Source: CAIKMD01 sp035277525
Lineage (GTDB): Bacteria > Pseudomonadota > Alphaproteobacteria > ATCC43930 > CGMCC-115725
Assembly: GCA_035277525.1 (NCBI GenBank)
Contig: DATEKH010000098.1
Span: forward strand, 1-29,706
Direction of reading: 5' to 3'
Length of the DNA: 29,706 nucleotides
Shown piece after piece: positions 7,060 to 14,902 of this stretch (the first letter of the stretch is position 1; each line of letters opens with the position of its first letter). The notes beneath the pieces were generated by a model that saw nothing but the letters and a program-made list of their open reading frames with translations, was not told the origin of the DNA and ran no database searches. A program made the position numbers and the translations under genes.

Positions 7060-8274
7060 TCATTTCGCGCGCGCCGTGTTCGCCATCAACAGCGACAGGG
7101 CGGTGAAGGCGGCGGCGCAGATGAAGATGAGTCGCGGCTCGCCCCGGTCCATCAGCCAACCATAGAGCGGCGGCGCGATCACCGCCGAGACCGAGAAGCC
7201 GGTGCTGACGAAGCCGAAGACGAGGCCGAAGGACCCCGGCGGCGTGACCGCGCGGACGATCAGGTCGCGCGACGGCATGATGATGCCGTTGAGGAGACCG
7301 ATGAGCGCCATCATCGCGAAGAGCGCTGCAGCGCTGAAGCCGATGAACGCCAAAACCAGAATCGCGACGCCGCTCGCCGCGAGGCCCAGCGTCGCGATGC
7401 GCAGCGGGTTCTTAAACCGGTCGGCGATGATCCCGCCCGAGAGCACGCCCAGCGCGTTGAAGATGAGGAAGGCCGTCAAGGCGATATTGGCCTCGGCGAT
7501 CGGCGTGCCATGCAGCGCGCCCAGCCCCACGATCGAGAAGTTCGAGAGCGCGTTGCCGGTCATGGTGAGGAAGGCGAAGAACACGAAGCTGCGCAGGATC
7601 GGCCCGGAGAGGAGCACCTTCCAGCCGCCGGGCTCGCTCTTGGCCGCGGCGCCCTCCTTCGGCGCCGGGCTTGCGCGGCGATCCGACAGCGCGCCCTTGA
7701 GCAGCAGCAGCACCAGCGCGACGACATAGGTGATGATGGCGATGCCGAGAAAGCCGCTGCGCCAGCCCAAGAGATTCGCCATCGCGAGCATGAAGACCGG
7801 CGTCAGCGCCTGTCCGGCCATGCCGAGGAAGGTGTGAATCGAATAGGCTTGCGCCATGCGCGGCGCGGAGACGCCATGCGACAGGATCGCATAGTCGGCC
7901 GGGTGATAGACCGTGTTGGCGAGGCCGAGGCAGGCAAAGCCGAGAATGAGCGCCCAATAGGCGGGAACGAGACCGATGATCGCGCAGCCCGTGCCGCTCA
8001 AGACCAGCCCCGCGATCAACAGCGTGCCCGAGCCGATGCGGTCGACGATGAAGCCGGCCGGTGTCTGCAAGGTCGCCGACAAGAAGCCGGAGACCGCCAT
8101 GGCGACGCCCAGCTCCGCGAAGCTGACGCCGTATTCGGCGCGCGCGAAGATGAACAGCGGCGGCAGCATGATGACGTAGACATGGCTCATGAAATGAGCC
8201 GCGCCCACAAGGCTGATCACCTTCGTATCGCGCCATCGCGTCGCCGAACCGGCGACTTCGCTCAATTCCGCCAT
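7060..8274 (-). CDS. Major facilitator superfamily transporter (Fsr-like)
   Basis: Twelve-helix inner-membrane transporter of 404 residues. Two six-helix halves are separated by a charged central loop (LSDRRASPAPKEGAAAKSEP, about 205-224). The conserved inter-helix 2-3 motif appears as AGFIVDRIGSG, and its second-half copy as GGIIADRFKNP. The segment NTVYHPADYAILSHGV resembles fosmidomycin-resistance-type (Fsr) MFS efflux proteins. The ATG at 8274 is the only start before the first helix. It is divergent from the SDR gene, so the two could share an operator region at 8275-8422. It could export or import a compound handled by the adjacent oxygenase operon, but that is only positional inference. 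Confidence 0.88.
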   Translation of the reverse strand: MAELSEVAGSATRWRDTKVISLVGAAHFMSHVYVIMLPPLFIFARAEYGVSFAELGVAMAVSGFLSATLQTPAGFIVDRIGSGTLLIAGLVLSGTGCAIIGLVPAYWALILGFACLGLANTVYHPADYAILSHGVSAPRMAQAYSIHTFLGMAGQALTPVFMLAMANLLGWRSGFLGIAIITYVVALVLLLLKGALSDRRASPAPKEGAAAKSEPGGWKVLLSGPILRSFVFFAFLTMTGNALSNFSIVGLGALHGTPIAEANIALTAFLIFNALGVLSGGIIADRFKNPLRIATLGLAASGVAILVLAFIGFSAAALFAMMALIGLLNGIIMPSRDLIVRAVTPPGSFGLVFGFVSTGFSVSAVIAPPLYGWLMDRGEPRLIFICAAAFTALSLLMANTARAK

Positions 8275-8311
8275 TTTCCGGTAAACCCGACCAGTTTCCT
8301 CGGCGATTTCC

Positions 8312-8399
8312 TAGCATGGGGAAGGGGCGAAATCGAGTGCAGGGGGCGCAGACCTCCGTTGTCCCAATGTCGCGCGGCGGCATTGCGCGTTAGCATGGT
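8312..8399. repeat. Direct repeat TAGCATGG in divergent promoter region
   Basis: The 148-base region between the divergent MFS and SDR genes contains TAGCATGG twice (8312-8319 and 8392-8399), 80 bases apart. This could be a pair of operator half-sites or promoter-associated sequence; eight bases is short enough that chance cannot be excluded. Confidence 0.25.
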
Positions 8400-8422
8400 T
8401 AGGAAAGGCTTGGGGGGCACGT

Positions 8423-9187
8423 ATGGGATTATTCGATCTCTCGGGCAAGACAGCGGTGATCACCGGCTCGTCGCGCGGCATCGGCCGCGCGATCGCCGAG
8501 GCGCTCGCGCAATGCGGCGCGCGGGTGGTGATCTCGAGCCGCACGCAAGCCGCATGCGCGGAAACCGCCGCGGCGATTGCCGCTGCCGGCGGCGAGGCCG
8601 CGGCCATCCCTTGCCATGTCGGCGACAAGGCGCAGCTCAAGGCGCTGGTCGAGGGCACCCATGCGCGCTTTGGCGGCATCGACATTCTCGTCAACAATGT
8701 CGGCGTCAATCCGGTGCTCGGGCCGCTGGCGGAGCTATCGGACGAGGCGTTCGACCGCGTCATCGCCAGCAATTTGAAGAGCGCCCTCTGGCTGACGAGC
8801 CTCGTTCTGCCCGAGATGGCGGCGCGCAAGGACGGCGCGGTGATCTTCATCTCGAGCATTGCGGCGATGCGCGGCTCGGCCGGGATCGGCGCTTACGGTA
8901 TCGCCAAGGCCGGGGTCAATCAGCTCGCGCGCAGCCTCGCTTGCGAATGGGGCGCGCATAATATTCGCGTCAACGCGATCGCGCCCGGTCTCGTCAAGAC
9001 CGATTTCGCGCGTGCCCTCTGGGAGGACGATGCGACCGCCCAACGCCGCATCGCCGAAACCCCGCTTGGCCGGCTCGGCACCCCGCAAGACATCGCCGGC
9101 GCGGCCGTCCTCCTGGCTTCGCCCGCCGGCAGCTTCATCACCGGCCAGACGATCGTCGTCGATGGCGGGGTCGCCATCGCGGGGTGA
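8423..9187 (+). CDS. SDR-family NAD(P)-dependent oxidoreductase
   Basis: Classical short-chain dehydrogenase/reductase of 254 residues. Nucleotide-binding TGSSRGIG at 14-21, NNVG at 91-94, catalytic Ser145 with Tyr158-xxx-Lys162 (YGIAK), and a C-terminal FITGQTIVVDGG. All catalytic residues are present. It begins the plus-strand string that leads into a Rieske ferredoxin and oxygenase, so a role as dihydrodiol or alcohol dehydrogenase for the oxygenase product is reasonable; many SDRs are generic 3-oxoacyl reductase-like enzymes and the substrate is not encoded in any motif I can read. A purine-rich GGGGGG stretch precedes the ATG at 8423. Confidence 0.9.
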   Translation: MGLFDLSGKTAVITGSSRGIGRAIAEALAQCGARVVISSRTQAACAETAAAIAAAGGEAAAIPCHVGDKAQLKALVEGTHARFGGIDILVNNVGVNPVLGPLAELSDEAFDRVIASNLKSALWLTSLVLPEMAARKDGAVIFISSIAAMRGSAGIGAYGIAKAGVNQLARSLACEWGAHNIRVNAIAPGLVKTDFARALWEDDATAQRRIAETPLGRLGTPQDIAGAAVLLASPAGSFITGQTIVVDGGVAIAG

Positions 9188-9263
9188 TCAAAAATGTCGC
9201 GGCCGCGAGGGCGAACTTGCCGCCGCGCGCCGTCTCGTCTAGGAGCGGGTCGGAAGGAAGGGG

Positions 9264-9317
9264 ATGAAACCGCGACTCCCGATCGGCGCCGCAGCGGCGG
9301 CGCATTGCACGCCGTGA
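9264..9317 (+). promoter_or_regulatory. Possible 17-codon leader ORF coupled to the ferredoxin gene
   Basis: An ATG at 9264 directly follows the purine-rich GGAAGGAAGGGG and opens a 17-residue frame (MKPRLPIGAAAAAHCTP) whose TGA at 9315-9317 overlaps the GTG start of the ferredoxin gene as GTGA. The ferredoxin GTG itself lacks a good ribosome-binding site, so translational coupling is plausible. A frameshift in the ferredoxin N-terminus is the alternative reading. Confidence 0.35.
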
Positions 9318-9643
9318 GCGCCAAGCTCGTCATCTGTCGCATCTCGGAGGTGCTCGACGGCGAATTCGCGACGCGCGTCGTCGTCGATGATACGGCTTAT
9401 GCGGTCTACCGCTTGGGCGAGCGCTATTACGTCAGCCAGGATGCGTGCAGTCACGGGCCGGGCTCGCTCGGCGAAGGCACGATCATCGGCGAGGAGATCG
9501 AATGCCCTTTTCACCAAGGGCGCTTCCATATCCCGACCGGCAAACCTACCTTTCCGCCCTGCACCGAGCCGGTGCGGGTCTGGACCGGCCATGTCGAAGA
9601 TGACGCGATCTGGATCGATCCGGACGAGCCGCCGCCTGCTTGA
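9314..9643 (+). CDS. Rieske-type [2Fe-2S] ferredoxin
   Basis: Small electron carrier of the kind that feeds ring-hydroxylating oxygenases, 109 residues from the GTG at 9314. The Rieske cluster ligands are Cys45-x-His47 (CSHGPGSLGEG) and Cys64-xx-His67 (CPFHQGRFHIPTG). The remainder matches biphenyl/naphthalene-type ferredoxins in length and layout. The start is uncertain: an in-frame ATG at 9194 would add 40 low-complexity, arginine-rich residues without homology to ferredoxins, so GTG 9314 is preferred. It is followed 211 bases later by the oxygenase, its likely partner. No ferredoxin reductase is present in the window. Confidence 0.88.
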   Translation: MSAKLVICRISEVLDGEFATRVVVDDTAYAVYRLGERYYVSQDACSHGPGSLGEGTIIGEEIECPFHQGRFHIPTGKPTFPPCTEPVRVWTGHVEDDAIWIDPDEPPPA

Positions 9644-9724
9644 CGCCATCGCTGCGCAACGCGTGAGAACGCCACAGGCGTCGCCTTTGCTGCACCGCCG
9701 CATGACGAGCCTTGGGAGCGCTCG

Positions 9725-9847
9725 ATGACCGCCGCGAGCCCGACCGCGAGAGCGCGCGACCGCATGTCGCGCGCGGCTGCGGCGACAAGGGGTCCGGTTG
9801 ACCTTGGCGCGCCGCCGCCGCATTGTTGCGGCCAGCAGTTCCTTTGA
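9725..9847 (+). other. Possible 40-residue small ORF before the oxygenase
   Basis: The 211-base gap between ferredoxin and oxygenase contains an ATG at 9725 preceded by GGGAG at 9713-9717 and an open frame of 40 residues ending at a TGA 7 bases before the oxygenase ATG. The product is arginine/alanine-rich and ends in PPPHCCGQQFL. I recognise no family. It may be a leader ORF, a small protein or a chance frame in GC-rich DNA. Confidence 0.2.
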
Positions 9848-9854
9848 GGTGGCC

Positions 9855-11141
9855 ATGGCAACATCGCGCGATGACAACAAGCTTTTGACCGAGGTCGGGC
9901 CCGGCACGCCGATGGGCGATCTGATGCGGCGCTATTGGTTTCCCGCGCTGCGCGCCGACGAGCTTCCGGCGCCCGATTGCCCGCCGGTGCGGGTGAAGCT
10001 GCTCGGCGAGCGCTTGGTCGCCTTCCGCGACAGCGAGGACCGCATCGGCCTCATCGATGAGTTCTGCGCCCATCGCCGTGTCTCGCTGTGGTTCGGCCGC
10101 AACGAGCAATGCGGACTGCGCTGTCCCTATCACGGCTGGAAATACGACGTCACCGGCCAATGCGTCGATCTGCCGTCGGAGCCCGAGGCGACCGGCATGC
10201 GCAGCCGCATCAAGCTCAAATCCTATCCGTGCATCGAGCGCGGCGGCGTGATCTGGACCTATATGGGTCCGCCCGAATTGAAGCCCGCCCCGCCCGGTTT
10301 CGAATGGGCATTGGTCCCGCCCGAGCAGCGCTACATCTCGAAGCGGCTCCAGGAGTGCAACTATCTCCAGGCGGTCGAGGGCGGCATTGATTCAAGCCAT
10401 GTCTCCTTCTTGCACGAAGGCGCGCTCAAATCCGACCCGCTGTTTCAAGGCTCGAAGGGCAACGAATACAATCAGCGCGATCTCATGCCGATCTTCGACG
10501 TCGCCGAATTCGAGGGCGGCCTCTTGATCGCGGCGCGCCGCAACGCCGAGGGCGACCAGTATTATTGGCGCATCACGCCCTGGGTCATGCCGTTCTACAC
10601 CTTGATCGCGCCGCGCGGCGGCAATCCGATCGGCGGCCATGCCTGGGTCCCCATCGACGACAACACCACCTGGTCGTGGAGCATCAGCTACCATCCGCGG
10701 CGCGCGTTGACGCGGCGCGAGATCGCGGCGATGGATGACGGCGCGGGCATCCATGTCCGCGCGATCCCGGGCACCTTCATTCCGCTCGCCAACAAGAGCA
10801 ACGACTATCTGATGAACCGCGAGGCGCAGGTCGCCGGCATATCCTTCAGCGGCATCGAGGGCGTCGGCATGCAGGACGCCTCGCTGCAGGAAAGCATGGG
10901 GCCGATCATCGATCGCAGCCTCGAGAATCTGGTCTCGACCGACAACGGCATCATCATGGCGCGCCGCGCCCTGCTTCGCGCGATCAAGGCCAATCGCGAC
11001 GGCAAGAAGATCCCGGGCCTGACGCCGGAATCGCAGCGCGTGCGCTCTTGCGCGATCGTTTTGCCGAAGAACGTGAAGTTCGCCGAAGGCGCCAAGCACG
11101 GGCTCTTCAGCGATCTCGGCACCGACCCGGTCACGGTCTGA
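9855..11141 (+). CDS. Rieske ring-hydroxylating oxygenase, phthalate 4,5-dioxygenase type
   Basis: Catalytic alpha subunit of a Rieske non-haem iron oxygenase, 428 residues, which inserts oxygen into an aromatic ring or demethylates an aryl ether. The Rieske ligands are Cys71-x-His73 and Cys90-xx-His93 (CPYHGWKYD). The mononuclear iron site is Asp179-xx-His182-xxxx-His187 in GGIDSSHVSFLH. The opening LLTEVGPGTPMGDLMRRYW and the region ending CVDLPSEP are typical of the phthalate 4,5-dioxygenase/aryl O-demethylase branch, which works without a beta subunit; none is encoded nearby. GAGGTGG at 9846-9852 supports the ATG at 9855. The pdxA-family gene follows after 12 bases. The actual substrate is unknown. 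Confidence 0.93.
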   Translation: MATSRDDNKLLTEVGPGTPMGDLMRRYWFPALRADELPAPDCPPVRVKLLGERLVAFRDSEDRIGLIDEFCAHRRVSLWFGRNEQCGLRCPYHGWKYDVTGQCVDLPSEPEATGMRSRIKLKSYPCIERGGVIWTYMGPPELKPAPPGFEWALVPPEQRYISKRLQECNYLQAVEGGIDSSHVSFLHEGALKSDPLFQGSKGNEYNQRDLMPIFDVAEFEGGLLIAARRNAEGDQYYWRITPWVMPFYTLIAPRGGNPIGGHAWVPIDDNTTWSWSISYHPRRALTRREIAAMDDGAGIHVRAIPGTFIPLANKSNDYLMNREAQVAGISFSGIEGVGMQDASLQESMGPIIDRSLENLVSTDNGIIMARRALLRAIKANRDGKKIPGLTPESQRVRSCAIVLPKNVKFAEGAKHGLFSDLGTDPVTV

Positions 11142-11153
11142 GCCGAGGCGCGA

Positions 11154-12149
11154 ATGGCTTTACAAAAGGTCGCGATCAGCATGGGCGATCCCGCCGGGAT
11201 CGGGCCCGAGATTGCGCTCAAGGCGACGCTCGATCCGCGCGTGCGCGGGATCTGCGCGCCGCTTCTCGTGGGTGATCGCCGCGCGCTCGAAATCCATGCC
11301 AAGGCCTCGGGCCTCGCGCCGCGCATTCGTGCCTATCGCACGGCCGCCGCGATCGATTGGAACGCCGACGGCGTTGCGCTGCTCGATCTCGCGCTCTTCG
11401 GCGACGCCGGCCCGGCGCTCGGCACGATCGATCCGGCGAATGGACGCGCCGCGGTCGAATCGGCACGCGCCGCGGTCCGCGCCGCGCTCGATGGTCATAT
11501 CGATGCGGTCGTCGCCGCGCCGCAGACCGAGCTCGCGATCAAGCAGGCGGGCATCGATTTCGACGGCTATCCGAGCTTCGTGGCACGCGAGGCGGGCGTT
11601 CCCGAGGACGATGTCTTTCTCATGCTCTGCTTCGACGACAAGAAGATCGTGCATGCGACGCTGCATGTGGGCTTGCGCCGCGCGCTCGAGCTCATCACGC
11701 TCGAGCGCGTAAAGAAGGTGATCGCCTGCGCCGACGAGACGCTGCGGCGGATCGGCGTCGCCCGGCCGGTGATCGCGGTGGCCGGGATCAACCCGCATGC
11801 GAGCGAGCACGGCATGTTCGGCGACGAAGAGGCGCGCATCATCGCGCCTGTCATCGCCGAGGCGCAGAAAGCCGGCATTCGCGTCGAGGGCCCGTTCGGC
11901 GCCGACACGATATTCCATCGCAGCGGCGTCGACGCCTTCATCGTCATGTATCACGACCAGGGCCATATCGCCGCGAAGCTTCTGGCGCGCAACCGCGTGG
12001 CCGCGCTGGTCCTCGGCACGCCGGTCGTGTTTTCCTCGGTGGCGCATGGCAGCGCGCTCGACATCGCCGGGCAGAACCGCGCCAGCCCCGAGGCGGTGGT
12101 CGAGGCCGTTTGCCGGCTGGTCGGAACGCCGCTGCGAAAAGCGGCCTGA
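11154..12149 (+). CDS. PdxA-family NAD-dependent dehydrogenase
   Basis: Zinc/NAD-dependent 4-hydroxythreonine-4-phosphate dehydrogenase family protein, 331 residues. Motifs: GDPAGIGPE at 11-19, metal ligands His171 (HATLHVGLR), His215 (NPHASEHG) and His267 (YHDQGH), and the C-terminal VAHGSALDIAGQNRA. Canonical PdxA makes a pyridoxal-phosphate precursor, but PdxA paralogues also include TphB, which oxidises the terephthalate cis-dihydrodiol with loss of CO2. Its position 12 bases after a ring-hydroxylating oxygenase argues for the catabolic, TphB-like role rather than vitamin B6 synthesis. The residues NPHASE and SVAHGS differ from the usual NPHAGE and SVDHGT, consistent with a paralogue. No symbol is assigned because the two roles cannot be separated here. 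Confidence 0.88.
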   Translation: MALQKVAISMGDPAGIGPEIALKATLDPRVRGICAPLLVGDRRALEIHAKASGLAPRIRAYRTAAAIDWNADGVALLDLALFGDAGPALGTIDPANGRAAVESARAAVRAALDGHIDAVVAAPQTELAIKQAGIDFDGYPSFVAREAGVPEDDVFLMLCFDDKKIVHATLHVGLRRALELITLERVKKVIACADETLRRIGVARPVIAVAGINPHASEHGMFGDEEARIIAPVIAEAQKAGIRVEGPFGADTIFHRSGVDAFIVMYHDQGHIAAKLLARNRVAALVLGTPVVFSSVAHGSALDIAGQNRASPEAVVEAVCRLVGTPLRKAA

Positions 12150-12222
12150 CGGCGTCGCTGGTTCAATCGTCCCGCGATCGCGGCTGCGATCGAGAAGGGC
12201 AAAGAGCAGGGGAGCGGGTGTG

Positions 12223-12246
12223 ATGGCCGCAGCGCAGGCGGCGTGA
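12223..12246 (+). promoter_or_regulatory. Possible 7-codon leader ORF coupled to the Liv permease gene
   Basis: An ATG at 12223, 8 bases after GGGGAG (12209-12214), opens the 7-residue frame MAAAQAA. Its TGA at 12244-12246 overlaps the GTG start of the permease gene as GTGA. The permease GTG has no good ribosome-binding site of its own. The arrangement repeats the one at the ferredoxin gene in the same operon. Confidence 0.3.
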
Positions 12247-14138
12247 TCCAAGCGATCCAGATCGTCATCGGCGGGCTGCTGCAAGGCGCGGTCTTCGCCT
12301 TGCTCGCGCTCGGCTTCTCGCTGGTCTATCGCGTCACCGGCGTGATCAACCTGGCGCAGGGCGGGTTCTGCGTCTTCGGCGCCTTGCTGATGTACACGCT
12401 GCAGGTGAGCTGGGGCCTGCCGATCCCGGTTGCGCTCGTCGGCGCGCTCATCGGCACGGCGCTCGGCGGCCTCATCCTCGGCTGGACGACCTTCGGCCCG
12501 GCGCTCAGGCGGCTTTCCATCAGCAGCATTCTCGTCATGACCGCGGGGCTCTTGACGCTCATCCAGGGCGTGCTGCTGATCGGCTGGTCGAGCCAGCCCT
12601 ATGCGCTGCCGCCGATCTCCGGCGAGGCGCCGGTCGCCATCCTGGGCGTGCGGATCCCGACCCAGGGTTTCTGGATCGTTGCCGCTGCCGTCTTCATCAT
12701 CGCGGCCTTGTGGTTTCTCCTGGCGCGCACGCGGCTGGGTCTTGCACTCAGGGCGTGCGCCGAGAACCGCCTCGCCGCGCGGCTGATGGGCATCGACGTG
12801 CCGCGCATGACCCTCTTCAGCTTCACGCTCGCGGCGGTGATCGCGGCGCTGGGAGGCATCGCGGTCGCGCCGATCACCTCGCTGGAATTCGACACCGGGG
12901 GCTTTTTCACCAATTTCGGCTTCATCTCGGTGGCGGTGGGCGGGCTCGGCGCTTTTGCCGGCTCGGTGTTCGGCGGGCTCGTGCTGGGCGTCTCCGAGCA
13001 GCTGGCCGCGGGCTATGTCTCCTCGCTCTTCGCCAATGGGCTCGCGCTGGCGCTTTTGCTCGTCATGCTGCTATGGCGGCCGAACGGGCTCTTCACCGCC
13101 GGGCCGGCGCGGCGCCAGGATGTGCGCGACGAGCAGCGCGTCCATCGCGCGATCGTCCGCCTCGAGGGCAGGGGCGGGGCGCTGTTCGCTCTCCTCGCGG
13201 TGGTCTTCATTCTCGTCCTGCCTCTCGTGCTGCCGAATAGCGGCATTCTCAACTCGCTCGTCATCACCGGGATTCTGTTCATTGCCGTGCTCGGCCTCGA
13301 CGTGCTGATGGGATATGCCGGCCAGGTCAGCCTCGGTCATGCCGGCTTCATGGCGATCGGCGGCTACACCGCGGCGATCCTCGCGACGACTTATCAATGG
13401 CCGCCCTTGGCCGGGATCGCCGCCGGCATCGTGCTCTCGCTCCTCTGCGCCTACGCGCTGTCGCTGGTGACGATGCGGCTGCGCGGGCATTTTCTTGCGC
13501 TCGCCACCCTCGCCTTCGGGCTGATGATCGATTCGCTGACCGTCGGCTTGACCGACGTGACTGGCGGCCCCTCCGGCCTCGTCGGCATCCCGTCCTTCTC
13601 GGTCGGACCCTATGTCTTCGGCTCCTCGATGGAGATGTACTACCTCGTCGCCGTGCTGATCTTCCTGCTGGTGGCGATGCTCCATGGCGGGATGCGCTCG
13701 GGCTTTGGCCGCGCGCTCAAGGCGGTGCGCACCGATCAAACCGCGGCCGCGGCCTTGGGCGTCAACGTGCCGCGCTACAAGCTCGCGGCGGTTTGCCTCT
13801 CGGCCGCGCTCGCCTCGCTCTCGGGCAGCCTCTACGCCTTCTACTTCCATTTCCTTTCGCCGGAGATGGTCGGCACGCCGCGCTCGTTCGAGATGATCGC
13901 GATGCTCGTTGCAGGCGGCGAAGGAACCTTGATGGGGCCGCTCCTCGGCGTCGCGCTGCTGACGCTCATTCCGACGGTCTTCCAACCCTTCGCGCTCTAT
14001 AAAACCTTCGCCGAGGGGCTGCTGCTGGTGCTTTGCTTCCTGTGGCTGCCCGAAGGCATGTTCGGCACGGCGGCGGTGTGGCTCGGGCGGCTTTCGCTAA
14101 AGCGCAAGCTCGCAAGCACACGGACGGTGTCGCCATGA
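12243..14138 (+). CDS. Fused LivH-LivM branched-chain-type ABC permease
   Basis: Inner-membrane component of a branched-chain amino acid/aromatic acid-type (HAAT) ABC importer, 631 residues, about twice the usual length. Residues roughly 1-285 are LivH-like (QIVIGGLLQGAVFALLALG, GVINLAQGGF) and roughly 310-620 are LivM-like (LDVLMGYAGQVSLGHAGFM, GRALKAVRTDQTAAAALGV). One chain therefore supplies both transmembrane halves. The start is GTG 12243, giving VIQAIQIVIGG, directly before the first helix. It follows pdxA by 93 bases, and its stop overlaps the livG start as ATGA. HAAT importers often carry aromatic acids, consistent with the oxygenase upstream. Confidence 0.93.
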   Translation: MIQAIQIVIGGLLQGAVFALLALGFSLVYRVTGVINLAQGGFCVFGALLMYTLQVSWGLPIPVALVGALIGTALGGLILGWTTFGPALRRLSISSILVMTAGLLTLIQGVLLIGWSSQPYALPPISGEAPVAILGVRIPTQGFWIVAAAVFIIAALWFLLARTRLGLALRACAENRLAARLMGIDVPRMTLFSFTLAAVIAALGGIAVAPITSLEFDTGGFFTNFGFISVAVGGLGAFAGSVFGGLVLGVSEQLAAGYVSSLFANGLALALLLVMLLWRPNGLFTAGPARRQDVRDEQRVHRAIVRLEGRGGALFALLAVVFILVLPLVLPNSGILNSLVITGILFIAVLGLDVLMGYAGQVSLGHAGFMAIGGYTAAILATTYQWPPLAGIAAGIVLSLLCAYALSLVTMRLRGHFLALATLAFGLMIDSLTVGLTDVTGGPSGLVGIPSFSVGPYVFGSSMEMYYLVAVLIFLLVAMLHGGMRSGFGRALKAVRTDQTAAAALGVNVPRYKLAAVCLSAALASLSGSLYAFYFHFLSPEMVGTPRSFEMIAMLVAGGEGTLMGPLLGVALLTLIPTVFQPFALYKTFAEGLLLVLCFLWLPEGMFGTAAVWLGRLSLKRKLASTRTVSP

Positions 14139-14902
14139 CCGAGCCGGCGCTCGAGATCGACGCGCTCGACAAGAATTTCGGCGGGCTGCATGCCGTCAAC
14201 AAGGTGAGCTTCACCGTCCCGCATGGCAGCCTCACCGCGGTGATCGGCCCCAATGGCGCGGGCAAGACCACGGTCTTCAACCTCGTGACCGGACTCTATC
14301 GTCCCGATTCGGGCGAAGCGCGCTTCTACGGCACGTCCCTGCTCGACCGCTCGCCGGTCGAGGTGGCGGCGAGCGGCCTCGTTCGCACCTTTCAGGCGGC
14401 GCGGATTTATCCCGGCATGACGGCGCTCGAGAATGTTCTTGCGGGCGCGCATCTGCATTTCCGCGCCAGCACCGTGGCGCAAATGCTGTGGCTCGGCTCG
14501 GCGCGCCGCGAGGAGCGTGCGCTCACAAAGCGCGCCGAGGCGCTGTTGGAATTGGTGGGGCTCAAGAGCTTTCGCGATGCCGCGGCGACCGAGCTGCCAA
14601 TGGGCAGCCAGAAGCTCTTGGAAGTGGTCCGCGCCTTGATGGCGCAGCCGCGCCTCCTGCTTCTCGACGAGCCCGCGGCGGGCTTGAACGACGCCGAGAC
14701 CGCCGAGCTCGCCGAGCTGCTGCGCGCGGTGCGCGATGCCGGGATTTCGGTGGTGGTGGTCGAGCACAACATGTCGCTCGTCATGAGCGTTGCCGATCAG
14801 GTGATCGTGCTCGACGCCGGCAGCGTGGTCGCATCGGGAAGCCCGCGCGAGATCCAGCAGGATGCGCGCGTCATCGCCGCTTATGTCGGGTCGGAGGTCT
14901 GA
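14135..14902 (+). CDS. livG: ABC transporter ATP-binding protein LivG
   Basis: One of the two ATPases of the HAAT importer, 255 residues. Walker A GPNGAGKTT near residues 44-52, a Q-loop in VRTFQAARIYPGMTALENV, and Walker B LLLLDEPAAGLND with the switch histidine in VVEHNMSLV. The signature loop is MGSQKLLEVVRAL, which departs from the usual LSGGQ (LPMGSQ), a pattern common in LivG proteins (LPYGxQR). Start ATG overlaps the permease stop; the livF start overlaps this stop as TGATG, so the three genes are translationally coupled. Confidence 0.95.
   Translation: MTEPALEIDALDKNFGGLHAVNKVSFTVPHGSLTAVIGPNGAGKTTVFNLVTGLYRPDSGEARFYGTSLLDRSPVEVAASGLVRTFQAARIYPGMTALENVLAGAHLHFRASTVAQMLWLGSARREERALTKRAEALLELVGLKSFRDAAATELPMGSQKLLEVVRALMAQPRLLLLDEPAAGLNDAETAELAELLRAVRDAGISVVVVEHNMSLVMSVADQVIVLDAGSVVASGSPREIQQDARVIAAYVGSEV

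Noticed and set aside
6976..8961. A 661-codon plus-strand open frame across the TauE/SafE and MFS genes
   Set aside because: It is antisense to two convincing membrane-protein genes, is extremely rich in Arg, Asp, Glu and Ala, and has no recognisable domain; long antisense frames are expected at this GC content.
9798..9826. TTGACC with CATTGT 17 bases downstream, before the oxygenase gene
   Set aside because: The -35-like box is good, but the -10-like box matches the consensus at only three of six positions; not listed as a promoter.
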